Part shown: positions 1 to 8,783 of the stretch, in pieces | Layout of the letters: each line of letters opens with the position of its first letter | How positions within the stretch are numbered: position 1 is the stretch's first letter | Source of the DNA: CAZGUH01 sp964529005 | Lineage (GTDB): Bacteria; Actinomycetota; Acidimicrobiia; Acidimicrobiales; Ilumatobacteraceae | Assembly: GCA_964529005.1 (NCBI GenBank) | Contig: CAZGUH010000004.1 | Coordinates: forward strand, 1-64,000 | DNA length: 64,000 nucleotides | Reading direction: 5' to 3' | Position numbers and translations under genes: made by a program | Notes under the pieces: generated by a model | Seen by the model: only the letters and a program-made list of their open reading frames with translations | The model's database searches: none | What the model was told of the DNA's origin: nothing

Positions 1-329
1 GACGCGTCAGGGAGCGTTTGACATGCCCCTATGGAGCGTTCGTCGGAAACAGAGAGATTGACAACCTGCAAGAAGCAGAGCGGACCGATGTGCTCCAGCA
101 GGGCCATCGCTAGGTATCGAACCTCCGCCGCGTCATCTCCGCAGGCCGGGGCGAGGCGCCTTTCGAGTCGCGTCATCCCGCCTCGCGTCCATTGCCGTCC
201 TCGACATGGGATCGGCGGGGCCACGTGGTACCGACGGAACGGCCGGTACAGCCCCGAGCAACTCGCGGACATCTACGCCGACATGGCGGTCACGATGGTC
301 ACCCGTTGGACCGCTCTGCCGACCGCGGC
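1..329. other. no supported gene; possible TetR C-terminal remnant
   Basis: I see no convincing complete gene here. One plus-strand reading (about 220-345) gives a stretch beginning RYSPEQLADIYADMAVTM, which faintly resembles the C-terminal helix of some TetR regulators. The frame then runs antisense into the 3' end of the neighbouring minus-strand gene and has no good start. It could be a decayed regulator fragment or chance coding bias in GC-rich DNA. Confidence 0.25.
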
Positions 330-659
330 TCAATCCGACGACGGCAACGGCTTGGCGTCCTTTATCTCACAGAGGTCGTCGCCAACACTGATGGCGCCCG
401 CGCCTGCCTTGACGCAGAGCACCTCGAGCTCTCCGGTGACGTCGACGTAGCGCTTGCCCATGACGGCAGCGGCCTCAGGCGGTGTCGTCACCGCAGTGGC
501 GTCGACACGGTCCTCCCCAGGCTTGAGCGCCGGATGACCACCGATCCGCAGATCGACCGGAGCCTGCGGTGCTTTCACCACGACGATCTCCGTCGTGCAG
601 GCGGCGCCGGAAAGGCGCATCCCGGCCGTCAGATGGAGATATACAGCCACGTCCCCCAC
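330..659 (-). CDS. small conserved-type hypothetical protein
   Basis: A 109-residue soluble protein with no membrane segment and no catalytic motif I recognise. Its layout (short beta-rich N-terminus, a DLRIGGHPAL segment, a GKRYVD segment, then a C-terminus ending AKPLPSSD) resembles a small uncharacterised family that I associate with acyl-CoA synthetase genes in actinobacteria. That association is from memory and unchecked. It lies 50 bp downstream of the propionyl-CoA synthetase gene on the same strand, but a 17-bp operator-like inverted repeat at 661-677 suggests its own promoter. The start is uncertain: GTG at 659, GTG at 650 and ATG at 620 are all in frame, and 659 sits almost on the operator. 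Confidence 0.6.
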   Translation of the reverse strand: MGDVAVYLHLTAGMRLSGAACTTEIVVVKAPQAPVDLRIGGHPALKPGEDRVDATAVTTPPEAAAVMGKRYVDVTGELEVLCVKAGAGAISVGDDLCEIKDAKPLPSSD

Positions 660-660
660 T

Positions 661-677
661 TTATCGATTCTCGATGA
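661..677. promoter_or_regulatory. 17-bp inverted repeat, GntR-type operator candidate
   Basis: TTATCGA-TTC-TCGATGA: two 7-bp arms (6 of 7 positions complementary) around a 3-nt spacer. The ATCGA-N3-TCGAT core recurs upstream of both gntR genes and of the operon starting at 42281. Here it lies directly upstream of the small gene starting near 659. Confidence 0.5.
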
Positions 678-709
678 AGATTACGGCCCGCACCCTGAGA
701 TTGTGCCGC

Positions 710-2599
710 TCAGGAAGACGAGGCGCTCGACGTCAGAAGCATCCGGAGCGCGTCGAGCGTTGCAGGGTCCTCGATGGTCGCCGGCACCGGCTCTGGTCGG
801 CCCTCGACGATCGCTCGGATCGATCGCCGCAGGATCTTTCCCGAACGCGTCTTCGGCAGTGCCGTGACGACGTCGACCCGCCGCAGACACGCGACGGCTC
901 CGATCTCGTCACGAACGCGCCGCACGAGATCGTCCTGCAACGCAGCCGGACCGACGTCCACCGTTGACTTCACGACCACGAAGCCACGCGGAACTTGGCC
1001 GCGCAGCTCATCAGCCACACCGACAACGGCGCACTCGGCGACGGCAGGATGTCGAGCGAGCACCTCCTCGATCGCGCCGCTCGAGAGCCGATGCCCAGCG
1101 ACGTTGATCACGTCGTCGATGCGCCCCATAACGTACAGGTATCCGTCGTCGTCCATGCGGCCGCCATCACCGGTGAAGTAGCAACCGGGGAACCGTCCGA
1201 AGTACGATGCCTCGAACCGCTCGTCGTCCTGCCACAGCGTGGACAGCGTGCCGGGCGGAAGCGGCCACCTGATGACGACCGCGCCTTCGGCACCGCGGTC
1301 ACACTCCGCTCCGTCGTCCGCGACGATCCGCACGTCGAACCCGGGCATCGCCTTGCCACACGAGCCGACGCGCGGCGGATGCGGATCGAGGCTCATCACG
1401 TTGCCCGCGATCGGCCAGCCAGTCTCCGTCTGCCACCAGTGGTCGATGACCGGAATGCCGAGCACGGACGAGGCCCAACCATACGTCTCCGGATCGAGAC
1501 GCTCGCCGGCGACGAACAGCGTCCGCAGGCACGACATCGCGTCGCGATCGACGAGAATGGCCGACGGATCCTCTTTCCGGATCGCGCGCAGCGCCGTCGG
1601 CGCGGTGAACATGACGTTCACGGCGTGGTCGCGCACCACCCGCCAGAACGCGCCGGCGTCGGGTGAGCCGACCGGTTTGCCTTCGTACATCACCGTGGTG
1701 CAGCCGGCGATCAGCGGTCCGTAGACGATGTAGGAGTGGCCCACGACCCATCCGACGTCGGAGGCCGCCCAGAAGGTGTCGCCCACGCCGGCGCCGAAGA
1801 TGTTGGCCATGCTCCAGGCGAGCGCCACCGCGTGACCGCCGTTGTCGCGCACGACACCCTTGGGCTTGCCGGTGGTCCCCGAGGTGTAGAGGATGTAGAG
1901 CGGGTCGGTGCTGCGCACGGCTTCGCAATCCGCCCACGGAGCGTCGTCCACCATCGCCGTCCACTCGATCGCGTCGCCGTCGATCGTGGTCCGGTGGAGA
2001 TCACGCTGGACGACGACGACGGTCTCGGGAGGGTTCTGCGTGAGTCCGATCGCCTTGCGCCACAGCGGCGCGTAGTCGATGACGCGCGCCCCTTCGACAG
2101 CGCACGACGCGGTCAGCAACACCTTCGCTCCGGCGTCGTCGATGCGCACGGCGAGTTCCGCCGGGGCGAACCCGCCGAACACGACGGAGTGGATCGCTCC
2201 GAGGCGCGCACAGGCGAGCATCGCGATCACCGCTTCGGGGATCATCGGCATGTAGATCACCACGCGATCGCCCCGACCGACCCCGAGCCGCCGCAGCCCG
2301 CCGGCCGCGCGCGCGACCGCGTCGAGCAGTTCGTCGTACGTGAAGCGCGACACGGTTCCCGTGACCGGGCTATCGTGCACGAGCGCGATCTGCCCGCCGC
2401 GACCGGCAGCGACATGGCGGTCGAGGGCGTTGTGGCACGTGTTCAGCTCCCCGTCGGGAAACCAACGGCCGAACGGCGGGGTGCCGCCGTCGAAGACCTT
2501 CGATGGCGACCGTGCCCATGAGACGGAGTGCGCGGCGTCACCCCAGAATTCCTCCGGATCGTGCAAGCTGCGTCGCCGCACGTCGTCGTAGGTAGCCAT
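710..2599 (-). CDS. prpE: propionate/acetate-CoA ligase (PrpE-type acyl-CoA synthetase)
   Basis: AMP-forming ligase that activates a short-chain acid (propionate is the family's usual substrate) to its CoA thioester through an acyl-adenylate. Its 629 residues match the family length. Visible motifs are the adenylate-binding loop YTSGTTGKPKG (about 238-248), the short-chain family marker VVFGGFAP (about 139-146), WWQTETGWP, and the C-terminal PKTRSGKILRR, whose K588 is the expected catalytic lysine and acetylation site. It is the fourth gene of a minus-strand operon, 14 bp after the FAD subunit of a molybdenum hydroxylase. This suggests that an acid released upstream is activated here. True chain-length preference cannot be read from sequence alone. 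Confidence 0.85.
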   Translation of the reverse strand: MATYDDVRRRSLHDPEEFWGDAAHSVSWARSPSKVFDGGTPPFGRWFPDGELNTCHNALDRHVAAGRGGQIALVHDSPVTGTVSRFTYDELLDAVARAAGGLRRLGVGRGDRVVIYMPMIPEAVIAMLACARLGAIHSVVFGGFAPAELAVRIDDAGAKVLLTASCAVEGARVIDYAPLWRKAIGLTQNPPETVVVVQRDLHRTTIDGDAIEWTAMVDDAPWADCEAVRSTDPLYILYTSGTTGKPKGVVRDNGGHAVALAWSMANIFGAGVGDTFWAASDVGWVVGHSYIVYGPLIAGCTTVMYEGKPVGSPDAGAFWRVVRDHAVNVMFTAPTALRAIRKEDPSAILVDRDAMSCLRTLFVAGERLDPETYGWASSVLGIPVIDHWWQTETGWPIAGNVMSLDPHPPRVGSCGKAMPGFDVRIVADDGAECDRGAEGAVVIRWPLPPGTLSTLWQDDERFEASYFGRFPGCYFTGDGGRMDDDGYLYVMGRIDDVINVAGHRLSSGAIEEVLARHPAVAECAVVGVADELRGQVPRGFVVVKSTVDVGPAALQDDLVRRVRDEIGAVACLRRVDVVTALPKTRSGKILRRSIRAIVEGRPEPVPATIEDPATLDALRMLLTSSASSS

Positions 2600-2613
2600 C
2601 GGCCGGACCTCCC

Positions 2614-3453
2614 TCAGGCGTTGGCGGGAGCCATGCTCGCCTGCTCCAGCGCGCGCTGGACGAGCACCTTGGCCAGGTGGACACGGTACTCGGCGCTCGC
2701 GTTGAGATCGGTCTGCGGATCCGCATCCGCCGCTGCCAGCTCAGCCGCGTCGGCGGGCGACGCCCCCTGCGCGACGGCTCCCGACACCTGGTGAGCGAGG
2801 ACGGGTGTGGACCCCATGTTGACGAGAGCGACTCCGCACTCGCCATCTCGCCGCCATGCCGCGACGCCGACGATCGCCCAGTCCTGCGCGCGCCGATTGA
2901 ACTTGAGAAAGCCCCACCCAGCGTCGCGCATCTTCGGCACACGGATCTCCGTGAGCATCTCGTCCTGCGCGAGCGCGCTCTCGAGGAAACCGGTGAAGAA
3001 CTCGCTGGCGGGAATGGCGCGTTCCCCACCGGCGCCTCGGACGACGTAGGTGGCTCCCAGCGCCAACGTCGTCGCCGGAAGGTCCGAGGCCGGGTCGGCG
3101 TGCGCGATGCTGCCGCCGATCGTGCCCCGATGGCGCACCTGTGGGTCGCCGACGTGGCTGGCGGCGTGGGCGAGCAGGGGCAGGTGGGCGCGAACGACCG
3201 CTGACCGCTCGACGTCCATGTGCCGGGTCATCGCTCCGATGGCAATGTGATCGTCGCCTTCGCGAACGTACGACAGCTCACCGATGCGGCCGACGTCCAC
3301 CAGGACCGACGGCTGAGCGAGGCGGAGCTTCATCAGCGGCAGCAGGCTGTGCCCGCCGGCGAGCAGCTTGGCGTCGTCGCCGTGCTCCGCCAACGCCGCC
3401 ACAGCAGCGTCGACGGAGTCGGCGCGCACGTAGTCGAACGGCGCCGGGATCAT
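2614..3453 (-). CDS. FAD-binding medium subunit of CO/xanthine dehydrogenase family
   Basis: A 279-residue flavoprotein subunit that carries electrons from the iron-sulfur subunit to the external acceptor. The FAD motifs are AGGHSLLPLMKLR near the N-terminus and TIGGSIAHADPASDLP near residue 105, both typical of CoxM/CutM proteins. I chose ATG 3453, which begins MIPAPFDYVRA, the usual N-terminus of the family, over a longer Arg-rich extension. The ATG overlaps the stop of the small-subunit gene (ATGA at 3450-3453), indicating translational coupling. Order in the operon is large, small, medium, then prpE. Confidence 0.9.
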   Translation of the reverse strand: MIPAPFDYVRADSVDAAVAALAEHGDDAKLLAGGHSLLPLMKLRLAQPSVLVDVGRIGELSYVREGDDHIAIGAMTRHMDVERSAVVRAHLPLLAHAASHVGDPQVRHRGTIGGSIAHADPASDLPATTLALGATYVVRGAGGERAIPASEFFTGFLESALAQDEMLTEIRVPKMRDAGWGFLKFNRRAQDWAIVGVAAWRRDGECGVALVNMGSTPVLAHQVSGAVAQGASPADAAELAAADADPQTDLNASAEYRVHLAKVLVQRALEQASMAPANA

Positions 3454-3959
3454 GAACGCGCTCCTTCGGCCATCGCGGCTCGGCCGTCGGCGCCGGCGCG
3501 CGTGCGATCCGCGCACGCGAGGACGGCCTTCACGATGTTGTGGTAGCCGGTGCACCGGCAGAGGTTCCCCTCGAGGCCCTGGCGAACGTCGTCCTCCGTC
3601 GCCTGCGGTTGCTCACGCAGCAGGCTGATCGAGGCCATCACCATGCCAGGGGTGCAGTACCCGCACTGGAGTGCGTGGTGGTCCGTGAACGCCTTCTGCA
3701 TCGGGTGAAGCTCGCCGTCGCGCGCCAGACCCTCGATCGTCGTGATCTCCCGACCATCCGCCTGCACCGCGAGCACCGTGCAGCTCTTCACCGCCTCACC
3801 GTCGAGATGCAGCGAACATGCGCCGCAGCTGGAGGTGTCGCACCCGATGTTGGTGCCCGTCAGTCCGAGCGTCTGCCGCACGTAGTGCACGAGCAGCGTT
3901 CGTGGCTCGACGTCGTTCTCGTGAACCACTCCATTCACGGTCACGCGAATCCTCACCAT
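3450..3959 (-). CDS. [2Fe-2S] small subunit of CO/xanthine dehydrogenase family
   Basis: A 169-residue electron-transfer subunit with two [2Fe-2S] clusters. The plant-ferredoxin-type cluster uses C40, C45, C48 and C60. The second cluster uses C99, C102 (CGYC), C134 and C136 (CRCTG). Length and cysteine spacing match CoxS/CutS. It sits 33 bp downstream of the molybdopterin subunit and overlaps the FAD subunit by four bases, so the three subunits are probably made in stoichiometric amounts. Confidence 0.93.
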   Translation of the reverse strand: MVRIRVTVNGVVHENDVEPRTLLVHYVRQTLGLTGTNIGCDTSSCGACSLHLDGEAVKSCTVLAVQADGREITTIEGLARDGELHPMQKAFTDHHALQCGYCTPGMVMASISLLREQPQATEDDVRQGLEGNLCRCTGYHNIVKAVLACADRTRAGADGRAAMAEGARS

Positions 3960-3992
3960 GTCTCCTGTTCGTTCAGTCGGATCGGGCCGGTC

Positions 3993-6410
3993 TCAGACAC
4001 CCTCGGCGGCGGCCACCGCGGCGGCGTCCAGTTCGGTGCCGGCCAAGGTGTCGAACGCTGCCGGTGGCTCGCGCCAGGGACCGTCCAGCGTGCCCTCGGT
4101 TGCAGCTCGGATCGCCCGCCAGACGCGCTCGGGCGTGCACGGCATGTCGATGTGTCGGACTCCGAGGTGAGAGACGGCGTCGATCACCGCGTTCTGCACC
4201 GCCGGGGTGGCACCGATCGTGGCCGCCTCCCCGATCCCCTTGGCGCCCAGCGGGTTGAGCGGGGTCGGAGTTTCGGTGGAGTGCGCCTCGAAGAACGGCA
4301 GCTCGGCCGCCGATGCGACCGTGTACTCGGCGAGCGACGTCGTCCGCGGGTTCCCCTCGTCGTCGTAGCGCACCTCCTCGTACAGCGCCTGACCGATGCC
4401 CGCGGCGATCCCGCCGTGCTGCTGGCCCTCGACCAGCAGCGGATTGATGACGCGCCCGCAGTCGTCGACCGCGACGTGTCGCCGGACCCGCGCCTCGCCG
4501 GTGTCCAGGTCGACCTCGACGACGCTGATGTGCGCCCCGAACGGGAACGTCGACTCGCCCTGGTCGAAGTCGCCCTGCGCCGCGAGGCCGAAGCTTCCGT
4601 CGCTGTGGTCGACGACGCCTTCGGGCGCACGGGCCGCCTCGCGAGCGAGGTCCGCCCAGCCGACCGACTTCGACGGCACCCCGGAGACGTGCAACGTCCC
4701 GGCGGCGCGATCGACGACGATGTCGGCGGCGTCGGCTTCGAGAAGGTGCGCGGCGAGCTGCTTCGCCTTCGCGACGAGCGACTCCGTCGCCTGGTGGACC
4801 GCCGACCCGCCGAGTTGCAACGAGCGCGATCCCCCGGTGCCTCCGCCCTTGGGCACGAGCTTCGTGTCTCCGTCGATCAGACGGATGTTCTCGACCGGGA
4901 TGCCCGTCTGGTCGCTCACGATCATGGCGAAGGCCGTCTGGTGTCCTTGTCCATGGGAGAACGTTCCGGCCCGGATCGTCGCCGAACCGTCCTCCTCGAT
5001 CTCCACCGCGCCGAACTCGAACGCGCCGCCGCCGGCGGTGATCTCGACGTACTCGGAGACGCCGATCCCGAGCGCGAGGCGATCGCCGCGGGCGCGGCGC
5101 TCGGCTTGCTCCCGACGCAGCTCGTCGTACCCGATCACCTCGGCAGCCTTCTCCAGCGGCGTCGCGTAGGCACCACTGTCGTAGGTGATGCCGGTCAGCG
5201 TGCGGAACGGGAAGACGTCGTCGGCGATCAGGTTCCTGCGCCGCAGCTCGATCGGGTCCATGCCGATCTCGTGCGCGGCCTGATCGACCAGCCGCTCGAG
5301 CAGCGCGGTCGCCTCCGGCCGCCCGGCGCCGCGGTAGGCGCCCATCGGCGTCGTGTTCGTGACCGCCACCAAGACGTCGAACTGGATCGCGGGGAACCGA
5401 TACGTGCCGTTGGCCATGCTCTTGGTGCTGACCGGAAGGAACGCTCCCAGGCTCGGATAGCCGCCCGCGTCTCCCACCAGCCGCACGCGCAGGCCGGTGA
5501 AGTGGCCGTCCTCGTCGACGCCGAGCTCGGCGTACTGGATCTGCCCCCGGCTGTGGGGAAGCGACACCAGGTCGTCACCGCGCGTCGGCGACCAGGACAC
5601 GGTCCGCCCCACGCAGCGGGCCGCGGCGGCGATCGCGCTGTGCTCGGGCGCGATGCCGACCTTGCCGCCGAATCCGCCCCCGACTTGCGGGGCGATCACG
5701 CGGATCGCCGACCGATCCATGTCCAACGCCTTGGCCAAGGGAACGACGATGTTGTGCGGAAGCTGCGTCGACGCGTAGAACGTGAGCGAGCCGTCCGGTT
5801 CCGGGACCGCCGCGCAGGCGTTGGTCTCCATCGCCACGACCGCCATCCGCTGGTTGACGTACCGCCCGCGCACGACGACCTTCCCGTCGCCTTCGGGGAG
5901 ATCGATCTTGGCTGCGTCGAGCGCGACCACCGCGGCGTTCGACCCGTGGGCGGGAAAGATCACCGGGGCCTCGTCGTCGAGCGCCCGTTCCGGATCGACG
6001 ACGACCGGGAGCGGCTCGTAGTCGGCCCACACCGCGGCCGCTCCGTCCGCGGCCGCCTCCGGTGTCTCGGCGACGACCAGCGCGATCGCCTCGCCGACGA
6101 ACCTCACCACACCGTCGGCGAGCGGCGGCCGAGCGAAGTCCGGATGGACCTGGACGAATCCGTGGTGCGGCGCGACGCCGAGGTCCGCTGCCAGCAACAC
6201 CGCGACGACACCCGGGACCGCCCTCGCCTCGTCGACGTGAACCGCGTCGAGCCGAGCATGCGCATGATCTGACCGCGCAAACGCGGCGTGCAGCTTCCCC
6301 GGGAGGTCGAGGTCCGCGACGTACCGATTCTCGCCACGCAGCAAGCCGGGGTCTTCGGTGCGCTGAACTCGGGTTCCGAGGATCGAACCGTGCAACTCTG
6401 TCCCAATCAT
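3993..6410 (-). CDS. molybdopterin-binding large subunit, CoxL form II / xanthine dehydrogenase-like
   Basis: The 805-residue catalytic subunit of a molybdenum hydroxylase. Motifs include QVGGGFGGK (molybdopterin contact) and GAKGIGEAA near the C-terminus with the active-site glutamate. The active-site loop reads AYRGAGRPEA. True aerobic CO dehydrogenase (form I) has AYxCSFR with the Cu-ligand cysteine, which is absent here. It is therefore a form II or related hydroxylase, and CO oxidation should not be assumed. It probably hydroxylates an organic substrate or CoA ester used by the cluster. It is the first gene of the minus-strand operon, divergent from the flavin monooxygenase across an 80-bp region containing an inverted-repeat operator (6446-6462). 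Confidence 0.88.
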   Translation of the reverse strand: MIGTELHGSILGTRVQRTEDPGLLRGENRYVADLDLPGKLHAAFARSDHAHARLDAVHVDEARAVPGVVAVLLAADLGVAPHHGFVQVHPDFARPPLADGVVRFVGEAIALVVAETPEAAADGAAAVWADYEPLPVVVDPERALDDEAPVIFPAHGSNAAVVALDAAKIDLPEGDGKVVVRGRYVNQRMAVVAMETNACAAVPEPDGSLTFYASTQLPHNIVVPLAKALDMDRSAIRVIAPQVGGGFGGKVGIAPEHSAIAAAARCVGRTVSWSPTRGDDLVSLPHSRGQIQYAELGVDEDGHFTGLRVRLVGDAGGYPSLGAFLPVSTKSMANGTYRFPAIQFDVLVAVTNTTPMGAYRGAGRPEATALLERLVDQAAHEIGMDPIELRRRNLIADDVFPFRTLTGITYDSGAYATPLEKAAEVIGYDELRREQAERRARGDRLALGIGVSEYVEITAGGGAFEFGAVEIEEDGSATIRAGTFSHGQGHQTAFAMIVSDQTGIPVENIRLIDGDTKLVPKGGGTGGSRSLQLGGSAVHQATESLVAKAKQLAAHLLEADAADIVVDRAAGTLHVSGVPSKSVGWADLAREAARAPEGVVDHSDGSFGLAAQGDFDQGESTFPFGAHISVVEVDLDTGEARVRRHVAVDDCGRVINPLLVEGQQHGGIAAGIGQALYEEVRYDDEGNPRTTSLAEYTVASAAELPFFEAHSTETPTPLNPLGAKGIGEAATIGATPAVQNAVIDAVSHLGVRHIDMPCTPERVWRAIRAATEGTLDGPWREPPAAFDTLAGTELDAAAVAAAEGV

Positions 6411-6445
6411 CGACTATCGACCCTAGCACAGCTTGGCCACCGCTG

Positions 6446-6462
6446 ACTATACGCTGTATAGT
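6446..6462. promoter_or_regulatory. operator, perfect 7-bp inverted repeat in a divergent promoter
   Basis: ACTATAC-GCT-GTATAGT, perfect arms with a 3-nt spacer, between the divergent molybdenum hydroxylase and flavin monooxygenase operons. On the plus strand TATAGT (6457-6462) can act as a -10, with TTGGCC (6433-6438) 18 bp upstream. On the minus strand the mirror TATAGT faces the large-subunit gene. The TATAC-N3-GTATA core recurs at 14875-14905 and, half-conserved, at 17290-17306 by the tetR gene, so TetR binding is the likely reading. Confidence 0.65.
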
Positions 6463-6490
6463 GCCTTTCCCGAGCCAGAGGAGTGCATGA

Positions 6491-7765
6491 GTGGGATCTG
6501 CGAACGGAGCACCGTTGACACGTCGAGAGCCGTCTGAGTCGCCGCTGCGTTTCGGCGCGTTCTTCGCTCCGTTCCATCCCACGGGTCAGAACCCGACGCT
6601 GGCGCTGGAGTACGACCTGGAGCGGACGGTCGAGCTCGACCGTCTCGGCTTCGACGAGGTGTGGTTCGGCGAGCACCATTCCGGCGGCTACGAGCTGATC
6701 GGCTGCCCGGAGCTGGTGATCGCCACCGCGGCGGAGCGCACCAAGCACATCCGCCTAGGCACAGGGGTGGTGTCGCTGCCGTACCACCATCCTTGGTTGG
6801 TCGCCGACCGCATGGTTCTCCTCGACCACCTGACCCGTGGCCGCGTGATCTTCGGCACCGGGCCCGGCGCCCTTCCGACCGACGCGTCGATCCTCGGCAT
6901 CGACCCGCTGGAGCAACGGCGGATGATGGAGGAGTCGCTCGAGGCGATCCTCGCCCTCCTGCGCTCCGACGAACCCGTCACCCGGGAGACCGACTGGTTC
7001 ACGATGCGGGAGGGCCGGCTCCAGATGCGGCCGTACTCGCACCCGCACTTCGAAGTGGCCGTCGCGGCGATGGTCTCACCCTCGGGCCCCAAGATGGCCG
7101 GCAAGTTCGGGGTCTCGCTGCTCTCACTGTCGATGCAGGCGCTCGAAGGGTTCGCCGCCATCGGGCAGGCCTGGGACCTGGTCACCGCGGAGGCGGCAGC
7201 CGCACGGCGGCCTGCGCCCGACCGGAGCGGATGGCGCGTGCTCGGCATCATGCACCTCGCCGAGACCCGGCGAAAGGCCGTCGAGGATTGCACGTACGGC
7301 TTGCAAGCGTTCGCCAACTACTTCGGCGGCGGCGCAGGCTTCGTGCCGCTCGCCAACAAGGTCGACGGCAGCAAGCTCTCCCCCACCGGGTTCGTCGAGG
7401 CCTACGCCGAGGCGGGAAATGCGGTCATCGGAACGCCTGACGACGCGATCGCGCACATCGAGGGACTGATCGAACACTCCGGTGGCTTCGGCGCCTTCTT
7501 GCTGCTCGGCCACGACTGGGCCGATCCGGCGGCGACGATGAACTCGTACCGGCTCTTCGCGCGCGAGGTGATGCCTCACTTCCAAGGCCAACTCGTCGCG
7601 CCCCGTGCATCTCACCAGTGGGCCGCGGAGCAACGCGACCGCCTCTTCGCGCGAGCGAGAGACGGCATCACCAAGGCGATCAAGTCGCACGTCGGCGGTC
7701 AGGCGGGCGACGCCCACGCGGGCGAGCGCGAGCCGCGCACGAGCCCTGCCAACCGACCGCTGTGA
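6491..7765 (+). CDS. luciferase-like (LLM class) flavin-dependent monooxygenase
   Basis: A 424-residue TIM-barrel oxidoreductase that should use reduced FMN (or F420) and O2 to oxidise an organic substrate. The N-terminus (RFGAFFAPFHPTGQNPT) and the segment GFDEVWFGEHHSGGYE resemble the limonene 1,2-monooxygenase (LimB)/alkanal monooxygenase branch. The GTG start at 6491 has a purine-rich ribosome site (AGAGGA) about 9 nt upstream. It opens a plus-strand operon of 2-oxoacid dehydrogenase, SDR, acyl-CoA dehydrogenase and ligase genes, so it may catalyse the first oxidative attack on the growth substrate. The last 50 residues are a charged tail of no recognised function. Confidence 0.82.
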   Translation: MGSANGAPLTRREPSESPLRFGAFFAPFHPTGQNPTLALEYDLERTVELDRLGFDEVWFGEHHSGGYELIGCPELVIATAAERTKHIRLGTGVVSLPYHHPWLVADRMVLLDHLTRGRVIFGTGPGALPTDASILGIDPLEQRRMMEESLEAILALLRSDEPVTRETDWFTMREGRLQMRPYSHPHFEVAVAAMVSPSGPKMAGKFGVSLLSLSMQALEGFAAIGQAWDLVTAEAAAARRPAPDRSGWRVLGIMHLAETRRKAVEDCTYGLQAFANYFGGGAGFVPLANKVDGSKLSPTGFVEAYAEAGNAVIGTPDDAIAHIEGLIEHSGGFGAFLLLGHDWADPAATMNSYRLFAREVMPHFQGQLVAPRASHQWAAEQRDRLFARARDGITKAIKSHVGGQAGDAHAGEREPRTSPANRPL

Positions 7766-7793
7766 CGAACCCTGACGACCAAGGAGAGACTCG

Positions 7794-8771
7794 ATGACCG
7801 CGAGCGCTGAGCAGCGACGAGAGATGTACCGGCGAATGGTTCGCATCCGTCTCTTCGAGGACAAGGCCTGGGACGGCAGAACCGAGATCCCTGGCATCAT
7901 CCACACGTCGATCGGCATGGAAGCCTCGATCGTCGGCGCCTGCATGGCGCTGCGCGCGGACGACTACATGGTCGGGACCCACCGTTCCCACGGCCACCCG
8001 ATCGGGAAGGGCGCGGAGATCGATCGCCTCTTCGCCGAGTTGATGGGCAAGGTCACGGGCGTCAACCAGGGCAAGGGCGGCTCGATGCACCTGTCGGACT
8101 TCAGCGTCGGCAGCCTCGGTGAGACGAGCATCGTCGGCTCGGGCCTGCCGGTCGCCACCGGCGCCGCGCTCGGCGCGCAGATGCAAGGCGTCGATCGGGT
8201 GACGCTGTGCTTCTTCGGCGACGGGGCAGCCGCGCAAGGCACGTTCCACGAGAGCCTCAACCTGGCGTCGATCTGGAACCTGCCCGTCGTCTACCTGTGC
8301 GAGAACAACGCCTACGGAGAGATGAGCCGTCACGACGCGATGAGCGCGGTGCCCAACATCGCCGATCGCGCCGCGGGCTACAACATGCCGGGGGTGGTCG
8401 TCGACGGTCAGGACGTGCTCGCCGTGTTCGACGCCGTGAGCGCCGCGGTCGAGCGTGCCCGCGCCGGTCGCGGCCCCAGCCTGGTGGAGACGAAGACCTA
8501 CAGGTACTACGGCCACTCGGGCGGCCCGGAGGCCACAGCGGCCTACCGCAGCCAGGAGGAAGTCGACCTCTGGCGGCAACGGGATCCGATCGAGACGCTC
8601 GGCGCCCACCTCGTGACGGAGGGCATCGCCACGGAGGACGACCTCGAGCTGATCAGCTCCGACGAACGCGACGGTGTCGACAAGGCGTGGCAGTTCGCCC
8701 TCGACAGTCCGTTCCCGGAGCCGTCGGCGGCATTCGACCACTTGTTCTCGAACCCGATCCCGGTTCGATAG
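7794..8771 (+). CDS. acoA: thiamine-dependent E1 alpha subunit (acetoin/pyruvate dehydrogenase type)
   Basis: A 325-residue E1 alpha of a 2-oxoacid or acetoin dehydrogenase complex; with E1 beta it decarboxylates or cleaves the substrate on thiamine diphosphate. The ThDP/Mg motif runs from GDGAAAQG (142-149) to ENN (170-172), and GKGGSMHL is the family's usual segment. The phosphorylation-loop region reads RYYGHSGG. Ribosome site AAGGAGAG precedes the ATG. The short length and the order E1 alpha, E1 beta, E2 fit AcoABC, but the substrate is unproven and could be another 2-oxo or hydroxyketone compound produced in this pathway. Confidence 0.85.
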   Translation: MTASAEQRREMYRRMVRIRLFEDKAWDGRTEIPGIIHTSIGMEASIVGACMALRADDYMVGTHRSHGHPIGKGAEIDRLFAELMGKVTGVNQGKGGSMHLSDFSVGSLGETSIVGSGLPVATGAALGAQMQGVDRVTLCFFGDGAAAQGTFHESLNLASIWNLPVVYLCENNAYGEMSRHDAMSAVPNIADRAAGYNMPGVVVDGQDVLAVFDAVSAAVERARAGRGPSLVETKTYRYYGHSGGPEATAAYRSQEEVDLWRQRDPIETLGAHLVTEGIATEDDLELISSDERDGVDKAWQFALDSPFPEPSAAFDHLFSNPIPVR

Positions 8772-8783
8772 AGGAGGCACCCA

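Noticed and set aside
3540..6272. 910-residue open frame on the plus strand opposite the molybdenum hydroxylase subunits
   Set aside because: Arg/Asp/His-rich translation with no motifs; it mirrors the codon-position GC bias of the well-supported minus-strand genes.
3993..6410. Aerobic CO dehydrogenase (form I)
   Set aside because: The AYxCSFR loop with the Cu-binding cysteine is absent.
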